From BJGV01 sp964013575 (GTDB lineage: Bacteria; Pseudomonadota; Gammaproteobacteria; Burkholderiales; Nitrosomonadaceae): a stretch of 61,753 nt of DNA. How positions within the stretch are numbered: the first letter of the stretch is position 1; the number at the start of each line of letters is the position of its first letter. The notes beneath the pieces are model-generated. The model was not told where the DNA came from. It searched no databases and worked only from the letters and a program-made list of their open reading frames with translations. The stretch spans positions 1 through 61,753 of the forward strand of contig CAXGWP010000008.1 of the NCBI GenBank assembly GCA_964013575.1, in the 5' to 3' direction. A program made the translations under genes and the position numbers. Shown here piece after piece: positions 8,042-16,520 of the stretch.

Positions 8042-10492
8042 ATGTTAATTCGCTGGTTTATTTACATAACTGGGGCATCCTTAGCGCTAGGTTTGATTGG
8101 TATTTTACTAATAGTCTTTGCTGCGCTTGTTACGATACCAACACTCCCATCACTTGAGGTCTTGACTGATTATAGGCCAAAAATTCCTTTGAGGATTTAT
8201 AGTGCAGAAGGTTTATTAATTGGTGAGTTTGGTGAGGAGCATAGGGATTTAGTAAAAATTGATGTAGTGCCTGAAGATTTAAAACATGCAATTATTTCTG
8301 CAGAGGATGAGCGTTTTTATCAACATGGTGGTGTAGATTATTTAGGTGTATTACGTGCTGTTTATTCTAATGTTACATCAGGTGTAGTACGACAAGGTGC
8401 AAGTACTATAACGATGCAAGTGGCAAGAAACTTTTTTTTAACTAGAAAAAAGACATTAACAAGGAAATTCAGTGAGGCCCTACTTGCATTCAAAATTGAA
8501 CATAGCTTAAGTAAAGATAAGATTCTTGAGCTATATATGAATCAGATATACCTTGGACAACGATCTTATGGTTTTGCTTCTGCAGCCAGGGTTTATTTTG
8601 GAAAAAATCTTAGTGGTCTTTCTATTGCTGAGTCTGCTATGTTAGCTGGTTTACCTAAGGCTCCATCCCGCTATAATCCAGTTGTAAATCCAGCACGAGC
8701 AAAAGCACGTCAGTTATATGTTTTAGGGCGCATGAAGAAGCTAAGTTTTATTACTGATTCAGAATTTCAGGGAGCAAAAAGTCAAAAATTAGAAATTGTT
8801 TATAAAAAACATAAATCCAGAGAGTTCCCTTTGCGAGCTGATTATGTTGCTGAAATGGTACGCCAAGAGATACATGAACGTTTTAAAGAAGAAACTTATA
8901 CTAGAGGGTTAAAGGTATATACAACAGTGAGAAAATTGGATCAAGAAGCGGCTTATAAAGCTGTGCGCCAGGGTGTCATGAGCCACGATGGGCGACATGG
9001 ATATAGAGGTCCTGAGGGCTTTATAGAATTAATTCAAAACAGTCAAGATCAGAGTAAATTATTAGATGAAGCCCTGAAAGATGTTTTAGATAGTGATGGA
9101 ATTCACGCAGCAGTAGTTTTATCTGTAAATCCTGAGGTGGTTCATGCATACCGTAAAGGTGGAGAAAGGGTTAAGATTATAGGTGAAGGTCTGCGCTTTG
9201 TGGAAAAATTTCTTAGTAAAGAAGTGGGATTAGATGAAAAATATATTCGTCCAGGATCGCTAATCAGGGTAACAAAGAATGAAAATGATACTTGGCGTAT
9301 CGTACAGCTTCCTAAGGCTGAGGCAGCCTTAGTTTCAATGGATCCAGAAGATGGGGAGATTCGTGCATTAGTTGGAGGATTTGATTTTAATCGTAATCAA
9401 TTTAATCATATTACACAGGCTTTTCGTCAACCAGGCTCTAGTTTTAAACCATTTATTTATTCAGCATCTCTTGAGAAAGGATTTACTCCTGCTACTGTTA
9501 TAAATGACGCACCAATTTCTTTTACTGCAAAGGAAACTGGAAGCAGGGAGTGGGAACCTAGAAATTATGCAGGTAAATATGAAGGTCCTCTCCGGATGCG
9601 AGAGGCACTTGCTAAATCTAAGAATTTGGTATCTATTCGTATTTTGCAGGCAATTGGAGTTCAGTATACCCAGGATTATATTACTAGATTTGGGTTTAAT
9701 CCTAAGCTTCATCCTCCATATCTTCCTATGGCTCTTGGAGCAGGCTCTGCTTCTCCAATGCAGATGGTTACTGGTTATGCTGCATTTGCTAATGGTGGAT
9801 TTCGTGTAATACCACATATAATTAAAAGAATTGAAGATGTGCGTGGGGAAATACTAGAGGAAGCGCAACCTGTATTAGCAGGTGTGAATGCAAAGCAGAT
9901 AATAGACCCTCGTAATGCATATATTATGACCAGTATGCTGAAAGATGTTGTGAAAAGGGGTACTGCAGTTAAGGCAAAGCAATTAGGGCGTAATGATTTA
10001 GCTGGGAAAACTGGTACGACAAATAATTTTATTGATGCTTGGTTTTGTGGTTTTCAAACTAATTTAGTAGCAGTTTCCTGGATTGGTTATGATATCCCTA
10101 AGACTCTTGGTAAGAAAGAAACAGGATCTGGTGCTGCACTCCCTATTTGGATAAGCTATATGGGGAAAGTTTTAAAAGATGTGCCCAAGCTAGATAATAC
10201 AAATTTTGATGGTATAGTTTTAGAGGAGATTGTTCCTAAAGGTATAGTTGCAGCTAGAGTTGATCCTTTAACAGGATTTAGGGATGATGAAGGTGAGATT
10301 TTAGAATATTTTTTTCAGGAGAATCTACCTCCAAAGGCAGGTAGTAATTTTGGAGGTATGGAATCTTTTCTTCAAGAGCGTATGTCATCTAATGCTAGGG
10401 ACTCAGATAGTAGCGGTTCAAATAGTAGTAATTCAGGTAGTAGTGACTCAAGTAGCGGATTTAAATTTTCTGATTTAATTGAGTGGAATTAG
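8042..10492 (+). CDS. mrcA: Penicillin-binding protein 1A (bifunctional transglycosylase/transpeptidase)
   Basis: This 816-residue class A PBP has one N-terminal membrane anchor (about 10-32). Its glycosyltransferase domain shows EDERFYQHGG with catalytic E88 and RQGASTITMQ at 117-126. Its transpeptidase domain shows the SxxK motif S466-K469, an SKN motif, and KTGT at 656-659. It polymerises and cross-links peptidoglycan on the periplasmic side. The C terminus ends in a serine-rich low-complexity tail (about 782-806) that looks added to the family core. It is divergent from aroK, as in relatives, but without the pil genes between. Confidence 0.96.
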   Translation: MLIRWFIYITGASLALGLIGILLIVFAALVTIPTLPSLEVLTDYRPKIPLRIYSAEGLLIGEFGEEHRDLVKIDVVPEDLKHAIISAEDERFYQHGGVDYLGVLRAVYSNVTSGVVRQGASTITMQVARNFFLTRKKTLTRKFSEALLAFKIEHSLSKDKILELYMNQIYLGQRSYGFASAARVYFGKNLSGLSIAESAMLAGLPKAPSRYNPVVNPARAKARQLYVLGRMKKLSFITDSEFQGAKSQKLEIVYKKHKSREFPLRADYVAEMVRQEIHERFKEETYTRGLKVYTTVRKLDQEAAYKAVRQGVMSHDGRHGYRGPEGFIELIQNSQDQSKLLDEALKDVLDSDGIHAAVVLSVNPEVVHAYRKGGERVKIIGEGLRFVEKFLSKEVGLDEKYIRPGSLIRVTKNENDTWRIVQLPKAEAALVSMDPEDGEIRALVGGFDFNRNQFNHITQAFRQPGSSFKPFIYSASLEKGFTPATVINDAPISFTAKETGSREWEPRNYAGKYEGPLRMREALAKSKNLVSIRILQAIGVQYTQDYITRFGFNPKLHPPYLPMALGAGSASPMQMVTGYAAFANGGFRVIPHIIKRIEDVRGEILEEAQPVLAGVNAKQIIDPRNAYIMTSMLKDVVKRGTAVKAKQLGRNDLAGKTGTTNNFIDAWFCGFQTNLVAVSWIGYDIPKTLGKKETGSGAALPIWISYMGKVLKDVPKLDNTNFDGIVLEEIVPKGIVAARVDPLTGFRDDEGEILEYFFQENLPPKAGSNFGGMESFLQERMSSNARDSDSSGSNSSNSGSSDSSSGFKFSDLIEWN

Positions 10493-10570
10493 TTTCTAAT
10501 AGAACTATATTTCAGTTGTTAGTTTTATGTGTGAGGTTGGAGGCCATGATTAAAATTATTATAGGGAAGA

Positions 10571-11590
10571 TTATATCTTGTATTTATCTTTCTTAAGCCA
10601 ATTGGCTGCTTGTATAGCATAATAAGTTAAAATTCCATCTGCTCCTGCACGTTTCATAGCTAACAATGATTCAAGTACACATGTTTCTTCATCAAGCCAG
10701 CCATTTGATGAGGCTGCCTTAATCATGGAATATTCACCACTAACCTGGTAGACAAATGTTGGGGCCTTAAATTGATCCTTAATTTGACGTACAATATCAA
10801 GGTATGGCATGCCAGGTTTTACCATAATAATATCAGCACTTTCTTGTAAATCCATCCCTGTTTCCCATATTGCCTCATTAGAATTTGCTGGATCTATTTG
10901 ATAGGTTTCTTTATTTCCTGTTCCTAGATTTGAAGCAGAGCCCACAGCATCACGAAATGGACCATAAAAATGAGAGGCATATTTTGCAGAATAGGCGAGT
11001 ATGCGGGTATGAATAAATTCTTTATTATCGAGAGCATTACGAATTGCACTAATACGACCATCCATCATATCTGATGGCGCTACTATATCGGTTCCAGCTT
11101 CAGCATGTACGAGTGCTTGTTGAGCAAGCACGTTAATAGTTTCATCATTCATAACATACCCATTATTATCAATTAACCCATCCTGTCCATGACTAGTATA
11201 TGGATCCAGTGCAACATCAGTAATGACACCTAATTCTGGAAATGTTTTTTTTAATTGCTTTACAGCTTTTGGAACAAGACCTTTGGGATTTAGTGCTTCA
11301 GTTGCAGTGAGGGACTTATGTTCAGAATCAATAACAGGGAAAATTGCGAGTGCTGGTATACCAAGTTCTAAGCATTGCTCTGCTTTGTGCATTAGCTTGT
11401 CTATACTTATTCTTGTTACTCCAGGCATTGAAAGCACTTCCTCTTCTTGATTTTTCCCATTCAGTACAAATACTGGATAAATTAGGTCATCTGTACGTAA
11501 ATGGTGTTCCCTCATCAAGCGACGTGAAAATAAGTCATGACGCATGCGACGCATTCTTTTTTCTGGAAATTTCCCGTAATTTTTATTCAT
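10571..11590 (-). CDS. hemB: Delta-aminolevulinic acid dehydratase (porphobilinogen synthase)
   Basis: The 339-residue enzyme condenses two aminolevulinate molecules to porphobilinogen. The Schiff-base lysines are K203 (SAKYASHFYG) and K258 (IIMVKPGMPY). The metal-site loop reads DVALDPYTSHGQDG (125-138). It lacks the cysteine triad of zinc enzymes, so this is the magnesium-dependent, zinc-free type. It lies on the same strand as birA-coaX-engB but is separated from engB by 341 nt containing an sRNA candidate on the opposite strand. It therefore probably has its own promoter in that gap. Confidence 0.96.
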   Translation of the reverse strand: MNKNYGKFPEKRMRRMRHDLFSRRLMREHHLRTDDLIYPVFVLNGKNQEEEVLSMPGVTRISIDKLMHKAEQCLELGIPALAIFPVIDSEHKSLTATEALNPKGLVPKAVKQLKKTFPELGVITDVALDPYTSHGQDGLIDNNGYVMNDETINVLAQQALVHAEAGTDIVAPSDMMDGRISAIRNALDNKEFIHTRILAYSAKYASHFYGPFRDAVGSASNLGTGNKETYQIDPANSNEAIWETGMDLQESADIIMVKPGMPYLDIVRQIKDQFKAPTFVYQVSGEYSMIKAASSNGWLDEETCVLESLLAMKRAGADGILTYYAIQAANWLKKDKYKI

Positions 11591-11686
11591 TTTTATATAA
11601 GAACATAGATTCTAGTAATAAATAATTTGTATTGCTCAAATAAATCATGGTTATTAGAAATAGCAGTACCTAAGCATTAATTTTCT

Positions 11687-11748
11687 ATTCTAAGAATACT
11701 GTAAACCTTGTGCTATGCAAAGCATAGTAGTTAATAGGAGCTTAGAAT
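11687..11748. repeat. Nested inverted repeats upstream of hemB
   Basis: A perfect 8-bp outer pair (ATTCTAAG at 11687-11694, CTTAGAAT at 11741-11748) encloses an inner hairpin. The inner arms are CTATGC (11713-11718) and GCATAG (11722-11727) with an AAA loop, extendable by a G-T pair. It lies about 100-160 nt upstream of the hemB start and so could be in the hemB promoter or leader. It could equally be part of an unannotated transcript. There is no adjacent T-run, so it does not look like a terminator. Confidence 0.35.
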
Positions 11749-11884
11749 CATAAATTATAACCAAGCATGAAAGTTATTTATACTTTAATTAGTAATGCAT
11801 TGAATCTATTTGTAGTAGTAATTGAGCGTTAAAAATAAATAAAAGGGAACTTATTTTCTTAATTAGTGTCTTATTAACATACTA

Positions 11885-11982
11885 CTTTGGTTGTTCCCGG
11901 CTCTCTCCCTGGGCTAGGGTTATCATTATGATTACTTAAGGTAGTTTCCCCCGGTCATTTCCCCTTTAGCCGGGGGTTTTTT
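11885..11982 (+). ncRNA. Candidate small RNA with C/U-rich anti-Shine-Dalgarno loop, beside engB
   Basis: A strong intrinsic terminator (11948-11982) lies on the + strand with no protein gene upstream of it on that strand. Ahead of it, arms CCCGG (11896-11900) and CTGGG (11909-11913) present a loop CTCTCTCC, which is complementary to GGAG-type ribosome sites. A weak -10-like CATACT is at 11878-11883. The transcript would be about 100 nt and run convergently into the 3' end of engB. That is the same topology as Spot 42 in E. coli and ErsA in Pseudomonas next to engB/yihA. The existence of a transcript is inferred; the 5' end is a guess. Confidence 0.45.
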
Positions 11983-12600
11983 ATTGTGTATATGATGTTG
12001 TATGGAATTTAAACCAAGCCAGTTATTAAGTACTATATAAGCTTCTTCAATACCAATCTTAGATAAGCTTGAGAATAGTTGGGCGCTACATTGTGGGTAA
12101 GTATCACCTAAAATATTTTTGATTTTGTAAAGGGTCTTTGCAGCCTGGTTTCGAGTAATTTTGTCTGCTTTAGTAAGCAAAATATGGACGGGTTTACCTG
12201 TAGGCGCAAACCAGTCTAGCATATGTTGGTCAAGTTTTGTTAGAGGGTGTCGTATATCCATAATCAGTATCATTCCATGAAGTGGCTCCCTAGTTTCTAA
12301 ATAGGTACCTAGTAGCTTATCCCAGTGCTGACGAATTTTAAGTGGCACTTTAGCATAGCCATACCCAGGAAGATCAACTAAGAAATTTTTGTCTCCAAGC
12401 TTAAAGAAATTAATATGCTGAGTTCGGCCAGGTGTTTTACTGACATAAGCTAGGCGATCACGTCTCATAAGTGTATTGATGGCACTTGATTTCCCAGCAT
12501 TTGAGCGTCCGACAAAAGCAATTTCAATTCCATTAGGGGAGGGTAGGTCCTGTAGATGGTTGATAGTTTTATAAAAAGTAGTATGCTCAAAGGATGACAT
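11932..12600 (-). CDS. engB: Ribosome biogenesis GTP-binding protein YsxC/EngB
   Basis: The 222-residue GTPase has the P-loop GRSNAGKSS at 31-39, the switch region GRTQHINFF, DLPGYGYAKV (G3) and LLTKADK (G4). EngB acts in assembly of the large ribosomal subunit. It is slightly longer than the E. coli protein, with a polar tail (KKPPAKGEMTGG) that overlaps the GC-rich terminator of the convergent sRNA candidate. It is 74 nt downstream of coaX on the same strand and may be read with birA-coaX or from its own promoter. Confidence 0.95.
   Translation of the reverse strand: MSSFEHTTFYKTINHLQDLPSPNGIEIAFVGRSNAGKSSAINTLMRRDRLAYVSKTPGRTQHINFFKLGDKNFLVDLPGYGYAKVPLKIRQHWDKLLGTYLETREPLHGMILIMDIRHPLTKLDQHMLDWFAPTGKPVHILLTKADKITRNQAAKTLYKIKNILGDTYPQCSAQLFSSLSKIGIEEAYIVLNNWLGLNSIQHHIHNKKPPAKGEMTGGNYLK
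11948..11982 (+). terminator. Rho-independent terminator of the candidate sRNA
   Basis: Arms CCCCCGG (11948-11954) and CCGGGGG (11970-11976) form a 7-bp all-GC stem with a 15-nt loop, followed at once by TTTTTT (11977-11982). On the reverse strand the stem is followed by AAACTACC, so the element is directional and serves + strand transcription. It overlaps the last codons of engB, which runs the other way. Such a GC-rich stem is conspicuous in this AT-rich region. Confidence 0.7.
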
Positions 12601-12674
12601 TAGTTTCCAGTAGTATGTTGAAAAGATTAGTAATAAACTTTAATGACCTTATGCTCAGAATATGAAGCTATAAA

Positions 12675-13418
12675 TTACATAATTTCTGGGTTCTCTTTTG
12701 CAATTAATACCAAACCTTCTAATACTAAATTATCAATTACGTTAGCTTCCATATTAAGTTTAGACAATAGCTGTTTAGACGCACCTCCACTTATAATACA
12801 CTTAGGTATATGGCCTAAAGTAATAGAAAGCAAATTAGACATAGATTTTACTGTGCCAGCTAAAGCATGAATTGTTCCACTGTATATAGCATCTGCTGTA
12901 TTATTTGGGAAATTAGAAAATTTTCCTTCATAGTTTTGTAGTGTAGTGATATTAGTTGTTAATGCCTCCCTCATTAATTCAAACCCAGGAACAATAATAC
13001 CACCAAGAAATTCACCTGTATCAGATAATGTATCAACTGTCATAGCGGTACCAGTATCTACGACTAAGCAACCTTTTTTTTGATAATTCCAGGCTGCAAT
13101 TAATGCGGCCCATCGGTCACTGCCTAATAGTGATGGATCTGTATAATAATTTTGAACGCCACATTGATATGCACGGGCTGTTATCCATTTAGGCTTTATC
13201 TTCCAGTATGAAAGAAGCTTAGATAATATTTCTTTTGCTTCTATATTAGAAACATTAGAAATTATAATTTTATTTGGTTCTGGTAGTTTCTGCCATTCCT
13301 TTTGGGTAAGAATAGTTTGCGTAAGAGTAAAACTCCCTTGTTTGATCCAGTTGGCCCCATCATGTATTCCCCATTTAACATGTGTGTTTCCTGAATCTAT
13401 TGCCATTAAATAAGTCAT
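12675..13418 (-). CDS. coaX: Type III pantothenate kinase
   Basis: The 247-residue ASKHA-fold kinase starts with the phosphate-binding motif AIDSGNTHVKWG (catalytic-site Asp at residue 8). It also has GSDRWAALIAAW and the second phosphate motif VVDTGTAMTVD. It phosphorylates pantothenate, the first step of coenzyme A synthesis, and unlike CoaA is not inhibited by CoA. It begins one nucleotide after the birA stop on the same strand, so birA-coaX is an operon, a conserved arrangement in betaproteobacteria. Confidence 0.95.
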   Translation of the reverse strand: MTYLMAIDSGNTHVKWGIHDGANWIKQGSFTLTQTILTQKEWQKLPEPNKIIISNVSNIEAKEILSKLLSYWKIKPKWITARAYQCGVQNYYTDPSLLGSDRWAALIAAWNYQKKGCLVVDTGTAMTVDTLSDTGEFLGGIIVPGFELMREALTTNITTLQNYEGKFSNFPNNTADAIYSGTIHALAGTVKSMSNLLSITLGHIPKCIISGGASKQLLSKLNMEANVIDNLVLEGLVLIAKENPEIM

Positions 13419-13419
13419 G

Positions 13420-14412
13420 TTATGTCATCCTACGTAGCTTTATATTACCCCCATTGAAATAGCGCATACCTTCAGAAGTTTTGAGTATTAATGAGCCTTC
13501 ATCTGTGATGCCTTGTACTACACCTTCTTGTATTGAATTATCAGGCAAATATAGTGCGACTTGTTCATTCTCAAGTTCATGGTGTTGGACCCATTCTTTT
13601 TTAAAAGGTTTAAATCCAGACTGTGTAAATTCTTTTAGAACTATTGTCAATTCACTTAATAATTTTGCCATTAGTTTGTTTCTGTCTAAATTTTTTCTAT
13701 TAATAGAGAAGAGATCAGTTGATTCTTGGTCTATATTTTTTTTTATGCTGTCTGAAAGTTTTAGGTTTATACCTATCCCGATTATAGCTAAAGTAGGCCC
13801 TAATGAATCTCCGCGTAATTCAATTAATATTCCCGCAATTTTTTTATGCTGATACACTATATCATTTGGCCATTTAAGGGCTACATTCTTTATTCCTGAT
13901 AATTCTAATGATCGTATTATTGCTACTCCAATAGCTAAACTTAAGCCTGAAAGAACCCCAGACCCCTTTTGAAAACCCCATAATAAAGAGAAGGTTAGGC
14001 TGTCACCAAGACCAGAATACCAAATCTTACCTCGACGGCCTCGTCCCTGAGTTTGCAGTTCTGTAGCAACCACATGGATAGTATCTGCTTTATTTCCATA
14101 ATACTCTTCTGTTGTAGCCTTTTTGAGTAATTCGGTATTAGTTGATTTAGTAGTATCTAATATTGCAATATGAAGCTTTTTTTTAGCAGAAAAATGTCTA
14201 ATAATCTTATTTTTATCAAGCCACTGTATAGGATTAGGTAGGCAGTAGCCGCGACCATGAATTCTATGGACTACAACTCCCTTTTCTTCTAATTTTTGTA
14301 GTGCATTGGATATGCTAGTACGAGAAACATTAAGATACTGCGCCATAGCCACCCCGGAGTGAAATTTTCCATCATTTAATAAGCGTAAAATAGAGAAGGT
14401 AAGTTGTTTCAT
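13420..14412 (-). CDS. birA: Bifunctional biotin-protein ligase / biotin operon repressor
   Basis: The 330-residue protein has an N-terminal winged helix-turn-helix (about 4-60, with LNVSRTSISNALQKLEEKG). The ligase domain follows, with the biotinyl-AMP loop GRGRRG at 123-128 and WPNDI near residue 185. A small C-terminal SH3-like domain closes it. It biotinylates carrier proteins such as acetyl-CoA carboxylase BCCP. The HTH suggests it also represses biotin genes, none of which are nearby. It heads the birA-coaX operon and is divergent from glnS. Confidence 0.95.
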   Translation of the reverse strand: MKQLTFSILRLLNDGKFHSGVAMAQYLNVSRTSISNALQKLEEKGVVVHRIHGRGYCLPNPIQWLDKNKIIRHFSAKKKLHIAILDTTKSTNTELLKKATTEEYYGNKADTIHVVATELQTQGRGRRGKIWYSGLGDSLTFSLLWGFQKGSGVLSGLSLAIGVAIIRSLELSGIKNVALKWPNDIVYQHKKIAGILIELRGDSLGPTLAIIGIGINLKLSDSIKKNIDQESTDLFSINRKNLDRNKLMAKLLSELTIVLKEFTQSGFKPFKKEWVQHHELENEQVALYLPDNSIQEGVVQGITDEGSLILKTSEGMRYFNGGNIKLRRMT

Positions 14413-14567
14413 AATATTAGTTTAGAGTAAAAATATTATCTATGCGAAAGATAGGTTATGCTTAATATATTTAGTATAAAAATATGTTCTTCTGAGCTAG
14501 ATTACTCTATCTACACTATAATATCCCAATAGGTTTGGTGCGGCATAAAATATTATGAGAGGCTGAT

Positions 14568-16280
14568 TTGAAAACTATGAATAAAAATATATCAACTACT
14601 ACTTTATCTGCTGAGCCTGTTTCTAATTTCATCCGTAATATTATTGACGAAGATATTCGCACGAGGAAATGGAGTGGGCGTGTAGAGACTCGTTTTCCAC
14701 CAGAGCCAAATGGTTATTTGCATATTGGCCATGCTAAGAGTATATGTTTGAATTTTGGTCTTGCTTTTGAATATAAGGGGATATGTCATCTACGTTTTGA
14801 TGATACTAACCCAGAAAAAGAAGGCAAGGAATATGTAGATTCAATATGTGAATCTGTACGATGGCTTGGTTTTGATTGGGGAGAGAATTTACACTACTCT
14901 TCTGATTATTTTGATAAGCTTTATCTGTTTTCAGAGTATCTTATCAATCAGGGTAAGGCCTATGTAGATAGTTCATCCGGAGAGGAAATTCGTAAATTAC
15001 GCGGCACTTTGACCAGAGCAGGAACTAATAGTCCGTATCGAGATCGTTCAATTAGTGAGAATTTAGATTTATTTCGCCGTATGAAGGCTGGAGAGTTTTC
15101 TGATGGCGCTCATGTATTACGGGCAAAGATTGATATGGAATCCCCAAATATGAATTTACGTGATCCTATTATTTATCGGATTCGTTGGATGGATCATCAT
15201 CGTACTGGAAATGAGTGGTGCATTTATCCAATGTATGATTATACTCATTGCCTTTCTGATGCCTTAGAAAATATTACTCACTCATTGTGTACATTAGAAT
15301 TTGAAGATCATCGCCCTCTATATGATTGGATCTTAACGCAATTAAAAGATAAAATTTCTTGCCATCCACAACAAATTGAATTTGCTAGGCTTAATCTTAC
15401 TCATACTGTAATGAGTAAACGGATCTTGATAGAATTAGTGGAAGGCGGGTTTGTAGATGGCTGGGATGATCCCAGATTGCCTACATTAGCTGGATTACGC
15501 CGCCGTGGATATACACCTTACTCGATTCGTTTATTTTCTGAGCGTATTGGTGTTAGTAAGGCAGATTCATGGATAGGTATGGGTGTGCTTGAGAACTGTC
15601 TACGAGAAGATCTTAATGTGCGTGCACAGCGCCGTATTGCTGTTCTTAAGCCACTGAAACTAGTTATAATTAATTATCCAGATAATTATGAGGAAGAATG
15701 TCTAATTCCTAATCATCCACAAAAACCAGAGGAGGGGAATCGTTATTTATTTTTGACTAAAACGCTGTATATTGAGCAAGATGATTTTATGGAAATCCCA
15801 TCAAAAGGTTATTTCCGTCTTGCACCAGGAGTAGAAGTGCGTTTACGTTATGCTTATATTATAAAATGTGAGAAAGTAATTAAAAATGCTAATAATGAGA
15901 TTGAGGAAATTCATTGTAGCTATGATCCTAGTACCAAAAGCGGAACAGCTGGATCTAAAAAACGAAGAGTTAAAGGGAATATTCATTGGCTTCCAATTAA
16001 ATATGCACTTAAAAGTGAAATAAGGCTGTTTGATCATTTGTTTTCTGATTCTCATCCAGATATAAGTAGTAAGGACTATAGAAGGCTTTTAAATATAAAT
16101 TCTAAAAAGGTTATATCTGCTTATATAGAGCCTCAATTAAATAAAGCGCAGCCAGAAGAATCTTTTCAGTTTGAGCGAAATGGCTATTTTGTGGCTGATA
16201 AGAAAGATATGAATCCAGACAACCCAGTATTCAATCGTACTACAACCCTAAGAGATTCTCGAGGAAAGCTTAAAGTTTAA
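14568..16280 (+). CDS. glnS: Glutaminyl-tRNA synthetase
   Basis: The 570-residue class I synthetase has HIGH at 52-55 (GYLHIGHAKS) and the KMSKS-type loop VMSKR at 281-285. The catalytic, acceptor-binding and two beta-barrel anticodon-binding domains are all present. The start could be TTG at 14568 or ATG at 14577. GAGAGG at 14557-14562 is better spaced for the TTG, which I use. A perfect TATAAT lies at 14517-14522, with no convincing -35. Having GlnRS implies Gln-tRNA is charged directly rather than only by transamidation. Confidence 0.96.
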   Translation: MKTMNKNISTTTLSAEPVSNFIRNIIDEDIRTRKWSGRVETRFPPEPNGYLHIGHAKSICLNFGLAFEYKGICHLRFDDTNPEKEGKEYVDSICESVRWLGFDWGENLHYSSDYFDKLYLFSEYLINQGKAYVDSSSGEEIRKLRGTLTRAGTNSPYRDRSISENLDLFRRMKAGEFSDGAHVLRAKIDMESPNMNLRDPIIYRIRWMDHHRTGNEWCIYPMYDYTHCLSDALENITHSLCTLEFEDHRPLYDWILTQLKDKISCHPQQIEFARLNLTHTVMSKRILIELVEGGFVDGWDDPRLPTLAGLRRRGYTPYSIRLFSERIGVSKADSWIGMGVLENCLREDLNVRAQRRIAVLKPLKLVIINYPDNYEEECLIPNHPQKPEEGNRYLFLTKTLYIEQDDFMEIPSKGYFRLAPGVEVRLRYAYIIKCEKVIKNANNEIEEIHCSYDPSTKSGTAGSKKRRVKGNIHWLPIKYALKSEIRLFDHLFSDSHPDISSKDYRRLLNINSKKVISAYIEPQLNKAQPEESFQFERNGYFVADKKDMNPDNPVFNRTTTLRDSRGKLKV

Positions 16281-16367
16281 TGTTTGTGTTTATATATGAA
16301 AAAATGTTTATAAATAATAACTTATAGGATAACTGTTGTAAAAATACTACATTTTCTAAAGATTTCC

Positions 16368-16400
16368 TTGAAAAATATTAAGATTATCCTTGCTATATAT
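16368..16400 (+). promoter_or_regulatory. Possible promoter of the porin gene
   Basis: TTGAAA (16368-16373) is followed 20 nt later by TATATA (16394-16399), preceded by TGC, which gives an extended -10 (TGCTATATA). The spacer is longer than ideal, but an extended -10 can compensate. It would give a leader of about 115 nt before the porin. The AT-rich background makes chance matches common. Confidence 0.3.
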
Positions 16401-16520
16401 GAATATCTTAGGCACAATTCCTCTAATCCGTTTAATTTTGGGAGAGTTATGTAGTAAAAAGTTTCAAATAGAAGGGTAGCGAGTTTAATTTGTTTTTATT
16501 ACTCACAGGGAGGCTTCACC

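Noticed and set aside
8042..8100. Frameshift or truncation at the PBP1A start
   Set aside because: The N-terminal anchor and all downstream motifs are in one frame; only the ribosome site is weak.
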